Assembly: GCA_905221615.1 (NCBI GenBank)
Contig: CAJNDT010005001.1
Span: 845,001-909,000, forward strand
Length of the DNA stretch: 64,000 bases
Direction: 5' to 3'
From: Symbiodinium sp. CCMP2592
Taxonomy: Eukaryota; Sar; Dinophyceae; Suessiales; Symbiodiniaceae
Every line of letters starts with the position of its first letter. The first letter of the stretch is position 1. Shown here one piece after another: positions 43,130-53,772 of the stretch. The translations under genes and the position numbers were made by a program. The notes below the pieces were generated by a model. It was not told the DNA's origin and did no database searches. It saw only the letters and a program-made list of their open reading frames with translations.

Positions 43130-44650
43130 CGGAGCCCTTTATACACGCACCCAAAACCTTAGATTTACAAACCTTACTTCACAATCGGCCTACTCGTTGG
43201 CGGCTCTGAAGACGCCCGCCGTGGAGTCAGCACAAAGCTTTCCTGCCAGACGGTTCGGTTGTCTGGACTGCTCCAATGAACAAGATTTGAGGACCTAGCA
43301 AGGGCGTAGCCCGCATTGCAGGGAATCTTGGTTGAAGCTATGATTTCATAGCCAATTCACCTCCAAAGCGATCAGTATCTTGTTGACTCATCACTCAAAG
43401 GCTTTGCACAGTTCGAGGCTCATGTGTTACGGGATCGGGGCTTTGGGGTTTGGGGTTCAGAGGTTTGGGCTTTCGGGTCTTTAGTATGGATTTGGGATTT
43501 CGGATTTGGATTCGTTCTGCTGCTTTGAGTTGCGGAATTAAGCTTCAGGGGATGGAGCTTGCGTCTAGGGTCAGGCATTCACTCGAAACTCCTTCCCCCA
43601 ACTCTTAAAACCTAAAATGACCTAAAACCCTTAAACTGAATCCGAAAGAAGGGTTGTTCCCGCTTTTATGCTTATGGGCTGAGGGAAGTGAAGGGCTTTG
43701 GGTTTAGGGATGCTAAAGATTTGGGACATGGTATTGTGGGTCTATGACAAGTCTATGAATGTGGGGTTCAGAGTATTCGGCTTAGGGTCTGCGCATCTCT
43801 CTGAGTCGTGCGACTGGTGGTCTTCGATTTAGGGCTCAGGGCTTTGGGCTTAGGGTTGCTATCCCCTTGCAAAACTCTAGAAAGATCCAAAAACACCCCT
43901 TGAGAACGCTGTAAAGACCCTTACAAAGCCAACCACACATTCTCAGCGGAAAGCCGTTACTTCGATCGGGACACAGCTTCTCCGAAAGCTCTACGCACAG
44001 CTCTTGGGTTTCGACCGCTCGCGCAAGGCAGGCACAGCTCCACGATCCGATGGCTACAGTACCCTAAACCCTAAACCCTGAACCCTAAACCCTGAATCCT
44101 AAACCCTACACGCTAGAAGTCGGCACATGGCGGGGGGCGCTTTCAAACTACTGTAGGACAAAAAGCCGAAACACAAGATCCAAGAATTCGCCTAACAGCT
44201 CTTGGGACTAGGGATTCGGGTCTACTTGAAGGGCCAGGGCAGCAAGAAGTGGGGGTAGGCTCAAGCATGATTCATGATTTAGGCCCGTGCCTCCGGATCA
44301 TCAAGCTCGAGGAATGTGTTTTTCACCTGCTCCAGTCAGTCAGCTCATACTCGGGACTTGACCTATAAGTTAAATGTTAAAACCCTAGACTCTAGCCGCC
44401 AAAACCCTCCCCTAAACCCTAAACCTCTCAACCCCTAAACCCTAAACCACAACCACCCCAAAACCCTGAACGGAGATGTAGCAGATCAACCCGAAACCCT
44501 TGAGCTTGGAGCTGGGAGACATAACGCCCTTTGAAATCAGAATCTCTCACTCATGTGACGCAAGAAAACACCCACAGCCAGAAACCAAATACCCCAGTAA
44601 AGGAACCTTTATAGTTGTTGATGTTATTGATACTCTTCTTCTTACTATTT
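43130..44650. other. Unannotated DNA
   Basis: Between L and M elements: telomere-like patches, a weak minus frame with RATPLLGPQILFIGAVQTTE near 43220-43310, otherwise nothing. Confidence 0.4.
44062..44112. repeat. CCCTAAA patch
   Basis: Five CCCTAAA/CCCTGAA units. Confidence 0.85.
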
Positions 44651-44660
44651 CTGATATTAC

Positions 44661-44772
44661 TACGGCTGATGATAAAAAACAAATCCTGCATTAGCTTAAG
44701 GACCCTGAACTATGGGAATAATGGCACATTCCTCATTATGGGTAATGCGTGGTTTATATCATCAACAGTGCT
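44661..44772. mobile_element. MITE, family M
   Basis: GGCTGATGAT...AAATCCTGCATT and GTTTATATCATCAACAG arms. Confidence 0.7.
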
Positions 44773-44891
44773 ACCAGTGCAAGCAGCACCCTTTGACGAG
44801 TCCTCAGACTACTGTACCAAGGCCCGAGGGGTCCGCGCCTAAACCCGTCGAACCTCCACATGGGTCGTCTTCTAAATTCGAGTCAACTTAA

Positions 44892-45001
44892 GTGACCTAA
44901 GAATAACCTAGGAATAAAAGGGGTGCCCTTTTTGGCTTAAAGGGTGTGATAAGGGAAGCTGAACCCTGCGAAAGGGAATAAGGGCTTACTCTGGGTCCTA
45001 G
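44892..45001. mobile_element. MITE, family T
   Basis: GACCTAAGAATAACCTAGG and GCTTACTCTGGGTCCTAG ends. Confidence 0.7.
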
Positions 45002-45486
45002 CTGTTGATTACATCCCCAAATTAGTAGACACCCTTCTAAAATGGCGGCCTTTGATGATCTCACAATACAGGCTTTTGCAGCGATCTTCTGACCAATTTT
45101 TCGGATCCCCATCGTTACCCCATCAGTCAAGACTATGCTGCTTCTAGAACCCTGCAAACTTTGACAACCCCCAACAAAAAAACTTGCTAAAATGTGCTGG
45201 TACCTAAACGCCCAAGCCCAAATCCAAAGCCCTCAATGTCGAGCCTGAACCCTAAGCCCGCCTTGAGAGAAGACATTGTTGAAAGCTGCGCTGAGTTTGC
45301 GAGAAAACCAATCAGCCTGAGGACGGTCTATTTACTGTCTGTTTAAGAGGGTTCAGGGTTTAGGGGTTTAGGGGTGTGGGGGTTCAGGGTTTAGGGTCTG
45401 TTTAAGAGTTCTATCAGAAATCCCGGGACATCGTAAGTAGGGCTATAAGTAGACGTACGTACTAAAGATCCGGGCGTGACTAATAG

Positions 45487-45553
45487 CTAAGTCTCCATTT
45501 CCTCTATGTATGACCCGTCAATTTCGTCGCAATCCGCGGAGGAGGCCATCATA
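45487..45553 (-). CDS. Candidate acidic terminal exon
   Basis: A good acceptor (GCCCTTCCAACAG) precedes MMASSADCDEIDGSYIEEME then T and TAG. A plus-strand frame over the same bases is also open, so strand is not proven. Confidence 0.25.
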
Positions 45554-45638
45554 CTGTTGGAAGGGCAAGGCCAAAGTTGTTCTTAGGGTGGGAAGTCACA
45601 AAGGGTTAGTACTTCATTCCAGGACCTCCTTTTCTGAC

Positions 45639-45742
45639 TAATATAGGGGCCTTGATAATTAGAATAAGGTTTTGGGGCCCATTATACTTTAATTATATTT
45701 AAGGAAGCCCAGAATAGTATAGGTAATTATTAAACGGCCCCT
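45639..45742. mobile_element. MITE, family G
   Basis: Left arm ATATAGGGGCCTTGATAATT; right arm ends AATTATTAAACGGCCCCT. Confidence 0.7.
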
Positions 45743-45765
45743 TCGGGCTGCATTCCTTGGGCAAG

Positions 45766-45886
45766 CTATCCTAGGATGCCCAGTAACCTAGGATTAAAAG
45801 GGGCTCCCTTTTTGGTGTTGGGAAACTCTATAAGGAACCTAGGACTACAAAAAGGGAATAAGGGTACTACTGGACATCCTAGTATC
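45766..45886. mobile_element. MITE, family T
   Basis: ATCCTAGGATGCCCAGTAACC-type left end (CCTAGGATGCCCAGTAACC) and GGGTACTACTGGACATCCTA. Confidence 0.7.
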
Positions 45887-45986
45887 TCGCAAACAAACAA
45901 TGTGTCCTGGAGCTTCCCAGAGCCCAATCCTTGCCTTTGACCACCGCCAATACCTCCGCAGCTTCCCAAATCGATCGGGTTGTTTG

Positions 45987-46107
45987 ACTGGGAGGATCAT
46001 GGGACTTAGTAATTAAGCTTATAAGTACCTTAATTGGGGCTCTAGGTAATTATAAGTATAGCTACCTTATGCGTAGCCTTACTTACTAAGTCCCATGATC
46101 CTCCAAG
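45987..46107. mobile_element. Palindromic MITE, family A
   Basis: Full arms; AC on both flanks if the first base of the left arm is lost. Lies 40 bp left of an R-family element, both in one GC-richer frame. Confidence 0.8.
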
Positions 46108-46147
46108 ACACTCCGGTCCGCACCTGTCCGCCGAAGGAAGATGTGAA

Positions 46148-46265
46148 GGCCCCAAAAAAGCACATAAGCAAAAATGAGGATAGGGATATCCCATATGAAT
46201 CCCCTTATAATGAAGCCCAATAAGGTAGGGATATCCCTATAAAATGCTGCTTTTTTGGGGTCCCT
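46148..46265. mobile_element. Palindromic element, family R
   Basis: GGCCCCAAAAAAGCACATAA and GCTGCTTTTTTGGGGTCCC arms; 9-bp flank AGATGTGAA / AGATGCGAA with one mismatch. Confidence 0.75.
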
Positions 46266-46325
46266 AGATGCGAATGGCCGTGCAAGTGATCCGACCCGGA
46301 GTTCTACTTGCCTGCGTCTAAACTC

Positions 46326-46422
46326 TACCTTAAGCCGGACTAACCCACCTTTTTAGGGTTCCTTATTATGACTTCCTTATATAAGTCCTTAAAAAGGTAG
46401 GTCATTCCGGCTTAAGAAGGTA
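46326..46422. mobile_element. MITE, family I
   Basis: Variant outer arm TACCTTAAGCCGGACTAACC matched by GGTCATTCCGGCTTAAG, showing coevolved terminal repeats. Confidence 0.75.
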
Positions 46423-46493
46423 GTATAGGGGCCCTCGTAAGTTTCATTAGGGTTCCTTTAAAAGGGATCTATAATTAGGGTTCCCATCACGGC

Positions 46494-46614
46494 TTTATGT
46501 AGGAGTCTTGATAATCAGAATAGGGTTTTGCGGCCCGTTATTCTAAAACTGTAATACGGAACCCCCCACCCCCCCGAAAAAAATAAATCAGTAATTATTA
46601 AAGCCCCTATATTA
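46494..46614. mobile_element. MITE, family G
   Basis: Right arm AATTATTAAAGCCCCTATAT; centre carries a C-rich run. Confidence 0.65.
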
Positions 46615-46895
46615 AACCCGCTAGGCCACTTTTTGAGCAGGGGCTGCGGTGAAGATTGCCCTGGGGTTGCTAAACCCCAAAACCAGCATCCCGGCCACCA
46701 GCACCCAGGTGCGAACTGGGAGCTACTGTGTTGAAGGCTGTGCCAAAAAGGACAGAGAAGGTCAGAATGCTGATGATTGGACGATCAGTCCGCTTGAGGC
46801 GTAGCCGTTTTCCGCTTGAGGCGTAGCCGATGAAAGGCTTTAGCCACGGTTTAGGGTTTAGGGGTTTAGGTTTTTTTTGGTTTCGACGCTCACAC

Positions 46896-46987
46896 TCGCA
46901 CAGGCAGGCAAGGCTCCACATAGTCCAACGGATCTCCACTAGAGCCGATAGCCAAGGAGGGTGAACTAGTAGCTCCAAGACAAGCAC
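46896..46987 (-). CDS. Candidate TPR-like exon
   Basis: The frame reads ALVEIRWTMWSLACLCE up to a GTGTGAG donor, resembling the TMNNLAxLL helix of TPR proteins. Same exon-donor junction as at 38.03 kb. Confidence 0.3.
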
Positions 46988-47080
46988 ACCAGATATAGCC
47001 GCACAGGTTTAGGGTTTAGGAATTTCAGGGTTTTGGGTCGTCGGGCTTTGGCTTCTTAGGGTTCAGCGACGGCTTTACTT

Positions 47081-47190
47081 TAGAAGCTGCCCCCACCCTG
47101 TAATAGTGACTATAAGGATTATATGGGATAATATTAGGGCCCTATTATATTCCTATTATACCACTATTACAGGGTGGGGGCAGCTTCTAA
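47081..47190. mobile_element. Palindromic MITE, family H
   Basis: Near-perfect arms; GCTTTACT (8 bp, extending to 9) is duplicated exactly at 47072 and 47191. Confidence 0.85.
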
Positions 47191-47289
47191 GCTTTACTTC
47201 CCGACATCACGGCATAGTTCGCAGGGTGTTGGGGTTTTCGGTTCAGTCCCTGCTCATGTGGTCTCAAAGCAAAAAAGCTGAAGGTGGTA

Positions 47290-47401
47290 CCCAGAGAGCC
47301 CAATACCCCTTAAAGCTTAAGGAATACGGCTTAAACTGTATAGGGCTTCATATTATGATTTAAGCCATATTCCTTAATTAAGGGGTATTGGGCTCTCTGG
47401 G
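47290..47401. mobile_element. Palindromic MITE, family D
   Basis: Near-perfect arms; TA on both flanks. A HindIII-like AAGCTT replaces the TTAATTAA of other copies. Confidence 0.85.
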
Positions 47402-47499
47402 TATCTCAACCCCGAAGTGCTACCAGTTTCAGACAGGAGGACCCCCACAAACCCACAAAAGTTTAAACCCTTTGGCTCCCTTTGGCATGAACCCCAAAG

Positions 47500-47611
47500 C
47501 CTTGGGTACTGCACCCATACAGTAACAGTCCATACTAGGGCTACTATTAGGGTCCTAGTAGATCTATATTATGAATAGTATCAAACTGTTACTGAGTGGG
47601 GGCAGTACCCA
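47500..47611. mobile_element. Palindromic element, family W
   Basis: GGGTACTGCACCCATACAGTAACAG-type arm (CATACAGTAACAG) and CTGTTACTGAGTGGGGGCAG. Confidence 0.65.
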
Positions 47612-47961
47612 ACCTAAACCTCACAGAATGGACACGTACTTCTAGGAACTCCCCCACAAAACCTGCGAGCCCAACCCCGGACAGTTCAAGCAATGAAGAG
47701 ACTAGGCTTTCCCGAATTAGAATACGATCACGTTTTTTATTGTAATCTCGCTCAGCTACTGCTCTTCTTTGTAGTCAAACACATCGCACAATGTTGCTGC
47801 TGTCACGATTGCTACTAACTGCCATTGTGCCGTATGTTCTACACAGGTAAGTTTACACCAAAGCGCACAGCACCCCTTAGGGAATATACCTCAAAAACCA
47901 CATGCTGGGAAATGGTTGCATAGTTGCATAATTCATTCTAGTGTTGCTCGTTTACGGGTAA

Positions 47962-48033
47962 ATATAGGGGCCCCAATAATTATAGGAAGGAACTCCCAAA
48001 ATAGTGTTGGTAATTATCTCGGCCCCCATATTA
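47962..48033. mobile_element. Internally deleted MITE, family G
   Basis: Only 72 bp: arms ATATAGGGGCCCCAATAATT and AATTATCTCGGCCCCCATAT; TAA on both flanks. Confidence 0.65.
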
Positions 48034-48532
48034 AGGGGGTCGCTGGGTAAGGGCTACAATCAACGAAGCCTGAATTGGCTCACGGCTGCCTTCTGCGGGT
48101 GGTACTGAAAACATATACAGCTGAGCAGCGCAACGCGGGTAAGATGAGGTCAACGATAGCAAGGCTACTCAAACGATCGCATGATGCATGATTGCCTTGA
48201 GCCGCAAGCAAGTTGGCTGAGGTTTGTGTTTGCCTCCAGCCTGCGATGCAGGGCACAGGGTGGGGTTCAGAGCTCGTACACCATCGGACACCCTACAATC
48301 TATCCTGCATTTATTCCGGGCTTCGCGGTGTCCAGGATTTAGAGACTCAAGCCGACGGTAGAGGGGCATCGTTAGCCTACGTGGGGAATGCCCGGCGGTC
48401 GTAGTACGTGATTGCAGTGCAGGGCTCATGTAGTCGGCTGCATTGCAACGGTGACAGTGTTTCGGTTTTAGTGCTCGAGGTTCAAGGGCTTACGCTCTCA
48501 CAACTCGGACAATCCAGGCGAGGCAAAGGGTT

Positions 48533-48700
48533 TAATATAGGGGCCTTAATAATTGCCCATACTATTTTGGTGGTTCCTTGTTATAACTATAGTATAATGG
48601 GCCCCGAAGCCCTAGTCGAATTATTAAGGCCCCTATATTATAGTACCCCAATAGATCCCTTTAAAGGAACCTGTATACCAAAAAACTAAGGCCCCTATAT
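48533..48700. mobile_element. MITE, family G, extended
   Basis: Near-perfect arms to 48640 (TA flanks), then GATCCCTTTAAAGGAACC and a second right arm AAGGCCCCTATAT. Confidence 0.75.
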
Positions 48701-48732
48701 TCGGGTTTCGGTTTCAGGGCTCTTGAGACTTC

Positions 48733-48813
48733 TATACTGCACTTAGAACCCTAGCAAAAAGTATAATTTTAGCTGTTTCTTAGGGATTATATTATTTCTA
48801 AGTACGCCTAAGA
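48733..48813. repeat. Dispersed repeat, family S
   Basis: Shares CTTAGAACCCTAGCAAAAA and TTTAGCTGTTTCTTAGGGAT with the copies at 53.8 and 58.2 kb. Not clearly palindromic. Confidence 0.6.
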
Positions 48814-49006
48814 CTTCAGGATCGAATGGGATCAGGGCAAAGGAAGGGTTTCAATGTCGGCTCGCGAGGGAGTGGTAGTTGGGGTTTTAAGGTTTAGGGT
48901 TGAGGGATCTGAACCCTAGTGGCTACGGTTTAGGGTTTAGGGTTTAGAGCCCAAGTTTAACCCAAAACCCCCAGAAAGTACCATTTCCGACTTCGAGCTT
49001 CGGGCG

Positions 49007-49135
49007 TTAGAGGACTGGCGCTCCGCGCTTCGTCCCCGTAGATCTTGCGTAGAAATGACCGTGGTGATCACGGCCCGGGGCATTGTTCAAGATCTTCTCA
49101 ATCGCCACAGGTAGCGTGTTCATTTCAAGACGTAC
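49007..49135 (-). CDS. Candidate terminal exon, unknown protein
   Basis: After ACCCTAGTC-side DNA a frame reads YVRLEMNTLPVAIEKILNNA then GRDHHGHFYARSTGTKRGAP and VL, ending in TAA. Composition is coding-like and the VAIEKIL helix is clear. No family assigned. Confidence 0.35.
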   Translation of the reverse strand, partial: VRLEMNTLPVAIEKILNNAPGRDHHGHFYARSTGTKRGAPVL

Positions 49136-49698
49136 ATACCCTAGTCATTGAACAGGCCCCCATTTAAGACTGCCTTGGACAGCAAGCCCTTGGCAAAAAA
49201 TGCAATTGAATTGATCGGAACGATCTCACTCCTACCTGCTGTACATGGGGCCCAGATGCCAGACACAAACGGATGTAGAGTAGCTTTCTGGGTTCGGGAT
49301 CAACATTCGGGTTTAGTGTTGGTAGGAGCCATGAGGTAGCTCGGCCTACTGCAACTCCTCCATGGACGGCCACGGCATCCAGAGCTTTGCTTGCATGCTC
49401 GCATGAGCAATGCATGCACAAGTTGTCTACAGAATGTACAAGAGGTTCATAATACACAAATTGTACACAGGCTCTGCCCAGTGGGGTGAGGGCGGCCAGC
49501 GCTATCCCTTGAAAGCATCTAAAGCACGGAGTTGACGAGGTCGGGGCTCAGGCTTCTCTCAACTCCCACAGGACAGGTCGTCATGTTGGGTTGCTTCGAC
49601 CTACGGTGTGGTATGCCAAAAGCCAGCCAAAGCACAGTAAAATCCAGTAAAATCTATTAACCGCGAGTCGCGGAACCATGCACGTTGGACAATGTCGG

Positions 49699-49826
49699 GA
49701 CCCCCAAAAGCACATAAGCATAAGCATTTTATAGGGATATCCCTACCTATTGGGCTTCTGTTTAACGGACTTTTTTCTGGGATATCCGTATCCGTATTTT
49801 TGCTGATGTGCTCTTTTCGGGCCCCA
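49699..49826. mobile_element. Palindromic element, family R
   Basis: GGACCCCCAAAAGCACATAA and GATGTGCTCTTTTCGGGCCC; ACAAT at both flanks. Confidence 0.7.
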
Positions 49827-49887
49827 CAATCGCTGTGCGGCGATCACCTCCGGCGACGAGGGCATGCGAACAGCATCAATGCTGTCC

Positions 49888-49982
49888 CTACCTGGACCCT
49901 AAAGGGCCTACTTTTTCAGGGTTCCCTATTATGATTTCCTTATATAAGTCCTTAAAAAGGTAGGTTATTTGGGGTCAAGGTG
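49888..49982. mobile_element. MITE, family I
   Basis: Arms TACCTGGACCCTAAAGGGCC and GGTTATTTGGGGTCAAGGT. Confidence 0.75.
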
Positions 49983-50007
49983 AACCTTAAGCTTGTGAGG
50001 TCTGTCT

Positions 50008-50293
50008 AGACCCAAGAGTAGCCTAGGAATTAGAAGCGTGCCCTTTGTGGTTTACAGTTGCTTATAAGGGAACCTGAACTCTAATGAAGGGAATTCTTAA
50101 AGGGATCCATAGGGTTCCTTAAGGGGATCTATAGGGTTTAGGGTTCTACTTAAAGGGTCATGGGACTTAGTAAGTGGGGGTGTAAATAAGGTTACTATAC
50201 TTATAATTACTTATAACCCCAATTAAGGTACTTATAACCTTACTTACTAAGTCCCATGATCCTCCAAGTAAGCGCCTACTCTAGGTCCTAGTA
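50008..50293. mobile_element. MITE, family T, split by family A
   Basis: Left half 50008-50084 and right end 50271-50293 flank an A element with its GGGTTCC arm. The AACCTTAAGCTTG flank is repeated on both outer sides. Confidence 0.75.
50147..50270. mobile_element. Palindromic MITE, family A
   Basis: Full arms, TA on both flanks. Together with a GGGTTCCTTAAGG arm at 50085-50146 it splits a T-family element. Confidence 0.8.
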
Positions 50294-51281
50294 AACCTTA
50301 AGCTTGCAAGGCAGAACCGTAAAAACCAAACCTCTATCCTTGTAACCCGTCAACACAAGAAGTGAGTAGAAATCTGCAGCCCTATCACCGCGACGAGGTC
50401 CAGCCGACAGCGAATTTTCACCCGGAACTGTGCCTAGTCCAGTCTGGCATGGCCGGAGGTACATAGACTAGACGGCAAGTTGCTGGCGCGCAGGCACGGG
50501 CAACTTCTGTCGCAGTATCAAAGCGATGAATGCAACTGGCCAGCCGTTGCCACCTCCTACAGGCTGAGAATTCCCTAAACCTTGAACCACTCTAGATGGC
50601 AACTCGAAGATGGTACCATTTAAAAGGTCTCACGCAGAGACAGGGTCAAGGGCTAACGGTTGTGGCGCACTTATAACCTCACTTAAAACTCCCTAAGCTC
50701 AATAAACCGCTAAACCCTAAGCCCCTAAACCCTAAGCTCCAAAACCCCAACCCTAATCCCTAAACCCTAAGCTCCAAATCCGTTGCAGCCTGATGTACAC
50801 CATGAGACTCAAAAAACCTGCCTCTCTGTGCCTCGAACCTGCGAAACCTCAAGTCGGAAACTGGGATTTGAAGTAGCCAGGGGGAAATAAGTAGAGACGT
50901 TTACTTCAAGATGCCTCCCTTTAAGTAACTGGTCTCCCCAAAAAAGTATTCAAGTATGGTACTCGGTTCCCAGGAAAATCGCAAGTCCAACACCCTGCCC
51001 TCGCGGGCATGTCTTAGACATGACGGACTGGATCCTACTGCTCAAGGTCCTTTCGTAAGTAACATAGACGCCTGCATTGTAAGTACTAATCTTGGCCCTT
51101 AAGGTGCCTCACTATACTTGTACTATCTTGTGCTGCTTTTTCCCACAACCTACTCGACGTGCTAATGCCCCTTTTTACGGGTCTCCTCCTCGAGTTGCAT
51201 GGCGGAGAAGTGTAAGTTTCGCCGCGTGCCACCAAGTCTTGGATACTCGACTCGCTCATTACAGGGTTTAGCATGCCGGGC

Positions 51282-51576
51282 CCCTCCACCCCGAAGCCAA
51301 AACCCTAAACTTAAACTCCCTACACCCCGAAACCAAAACCTTAAAACATAAACTGCCTACGCTCCGAACCCAAAACCCTAAACTTAAACTCCCTACACCC
51401 CGAAACCAACTGCCTACACCCCGAACCCAAAACCTTAAACTTAAACTCCCTACACCCCGAACCCAAAACCCTAAACTTAAACTCCCTACACCCCGAACCC
51501 AAAACCTTAAACCATAAACTCCCTACACCCCGAACCCAAAACCTTAAACCATAAACTGCCTACACGCCGAACCCAA
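51282..51576. repeat. Minisatellite, 36-37 bp unit
   Basis: About eight units starting CTCCCTACACCCCGAA at 51316, 51353, 51389, 51410 (truncated), 51446, 51482, 51519, 51556. Each contains CCCAAAACCYTAAA. Confidence 0.9.
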
Positions 51577-51969
51577 ACTCCAACACTCTGAAGGATGGCG
51601 ACAGGGCTTGGCCAGCAGAACCAAATTGTTGGTATTCGCTGCCCCCTGTGGCTGGCTGGACAAACCCTCCGAACATAGAGCGAAGAACAAGAAGCTCGCA
51701 AAGGACCCCGACAGCCGCACCTTCAAGGGAAAAAGAAAGCATATATGGAACGCTGCAGCCCGAGAATGCGAAAAAGTTGCATACTGCCCTGGCGGTTGAA
51801 GGTTAGGGCTTTAGGACTAGGGCTATAGGGTTTAGGTTGGAGGATGTCTGTCAGACTTCCGAAAGCCTCACACAGGGGTTAGATTGAATTAAATTGCAGC
51901 GGGGCGCAAGATCCTGTTCACACGGCTCATGGCATGGCCAATTCCACTGGAGAAGATGCCTCGTCAGCT

Positions 51970-52115
51970 CTATATTATACTATAGTGTATTGTCGTGCAT
52001 TATAGTACATTCTAGAATATAATGTTATATGGTATTGTAGTATATTACAGTACCTTATAGCATACTATAGTATATTAGAGTATATTGTACTATACCAGCT
52101 ACTATAATTACTGCG
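51970..52115. repeat. AT-rich degenerate tract
   Basis: Recurrent TATAGTATATTRTAGTA words. Confidence 0.6.
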
Positions 52116-52258
52116 GTATTTTGTATGCTCGGCATGCATCCTTGGCTCCCAACAGCAGCCCTGCCCAGAAAATCCACACGCGTAGCCCCTCACTTCCAGT
52201 TTAGAAGATGTTGCCAAATAGAAATGGCGCTAGCACTATTCCTTTAAGGGACCTATAA

Positions 52259-52347
52259 GGGAGTTTCCGAAAATTAGGGGTACCTTGTTTTGGTATCCTT
52301 CTAATAATTTTAAGGATCCTATTTTTGGAAACCCCCAAATGGCGCTA
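52259..52347. mobile_element. Palindromic MITE, family F
   Basis: First of two F copies in tandem, separated by a repeated ATGGCGCTAGCACTATTCC flank. Confidence 0.7.
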
Positions 52348-52405
52348 GCACTATTCCTTTAAGGGATCTATAAGGGTTCTAGAAGCGTTTGGGGTTTAAA
52401 GGTCC

Positions 52406-52514
52406 ATGTGGGAGTTTCTGAAAATAGGGGACACAAATCTACTACCCTGAATAGTAGGATCTTTATTAACAAGACCCCCACAATAAGGTAGCCCTAATTT
52501 TCGGAAACTCCCAA
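52406..52514. mobile_element. Palindromic MITE, family F
   Basis: Second tandem F copy; followed by a third, mutated copy of the ATGGYGCTAGCACTA flank. Confidence 0.7.
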
Positions 52515-52952
52515 ATGGTGCTAGCACTAGACGAGTGACCACAGCAACGGTCTGGAATAAACCGCAAATAATCAGGAACACTGACTGAATCGTACTGCCG
52601 CTGCCACCAATCCTCCTCCTACACCGTCTCAAGCTCCTACTCGCCATCTAATGCTGACTACTTACTTCGAACAACAACACCTACTACTACTACTCCTCCT
52701 GTTGCTACTTGTTTCCTTCTTATGTCTTTCTCTAAACACACCAGCTGCCATGATTGCAAGAAACCCGTTGGTTTACATCTCTGCAACACGACCCGGTTAT
52801 ACGATGGATAAACCATATCCCCACCAATCCTTCATCTTCTCCGATCACCAAAACTGGCCTCTTCACCCAAATGCCGATGTTCACCCCTACGAGTGCCGTT
52901 GAACACCAACACACTTAAGTTCTGCATATCTTTCTGCTCTATATATTGACAG

Positions 52953-53068
52953 GAAGGGGACGGGACATGGGAGATATTGATGATATTGATATTAACCTTC
53001 AAGGGGCGGCAGCTGCAGCTGCGAGCATGGCGGACCTCATCTTCGCAAGTGCTCCTGACATGTTTCAG
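52953..53068 (+). CDS. Candidate internal exon, plus strand
   Basis: Bounded by ATATTGACAG and donor CAG|GTAGGA, the frame reads GDIDDIDINLQGAAAAAASM then ADLIFASAPDMFQ. It ends in phase 0 and joins in frame to 53252-53314. The 183-bp intron contains an F-family palindrome 24 bp after the exon. Confidence 0.3.
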
Positions 53069-53091
53069 GTAGGATTTTTTTCGGGACGAAA

Positions 53092-53198
53092 TGGGAGTTT
53101 CCGAAAATTAGGGGTACCGCATTTGCGGGGGCCTTATAATAAGAATCCTACTATTTAGGGTACTATGTTAGGGTCCCTTGTTTTCGGAAAACCACCAA
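53092..53198. mobile_element. Palindromic MITE, family F
   Basis: Arms TGGGAGTTTCCGAAAATTAG and diverged complement; AA on both flanks. Inside a candidate intron. Confidence 0.75.
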
Positions 53199-53251
53199 AT
53201 GGCTTCCTTCGATTCTTAAGTCGTGAAACCTCACGAGGTCCCGGTTGTCAG

Positions 53252-53314
53252 GACATCATACAGGCACAAAGCATTGAAGGAAATGTGCTTGCAATAAAAG
53301 TTCGCGTGGCCTAG
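53252..53314 (+). CDS. Candidate terminal exon, plus strand
   Basis: After GGTTGTCAG the frame reads DIIQAQSIEGNVLAIKVRVA and stops at TAG. A 69-codon minus-strand frame (53231-53440) covers the same DNA, so the strand is not settled. Confidence 0.25.
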   Translation, partial: DIIQAQSIEGNVLAIKVRVA

Positions 53315-53655
53315 TATCATCATAATCACTGTGAAACACCGGTGCAACCATGTAGCATCCGCAGTTGCAACTTCCAAAATTAGGCGGTCTGTCACACAAC
53401 GCCATGCATCAGGACCCTGGGCCCAGGAGTTCATGAACATATTAACGCCTAAACCTCCAAACCCTTAAACTTAAACCCCACAACCCCCAAGCCTGACACC
53501 CAAAAGCCTAATGAAGCCTCAAACCCGACGCCCTTATACCGCGTCCCTATCTACCCCTTAAAGGAACCGCAGCAGGTCTGAGGAGGCCCGGGTCTCCTGA
53601 GACATCTGCAACGAAGGTGTCGGTGGTGTAGCGCGACTTCAAAGCCAACCCGATC

Positions 53656-53760
53656 AGGGCCTCTTGGTTAGAATAATAGGATTTTGGGGCCCATTATACT
53701 ATAGCTGCAAGAAGGAACCCCCAGAATAGTTTAGGTGATCACAGTATTTAGACCCCTATA
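53656..53760. mobile_element. Diverged MITE, family G
   Basis: Core GATTTTGGGGCCCATTATAC-like and AAGGAACCCCCAGAATAG remain. Confidence 0.6.
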
Positions 53761-53772
53761 GCCTTTAGTACA

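Larger units (their letters stand above)
52226..52530. repeat. Duplicated flank around two F elements
   Basis: ATGGCGCTAGCACTATTCC with CTTTAAGGGATCTATAAGGG occurs at 52225 and 52338, and a third, mutated start at 52515. Confidence 0.75.

Noticed and set aside
51282..51576. Minisatellite considered as a CRISPR-like repeat
   Set aside because: Units are directly adjacent with no unique spacers.
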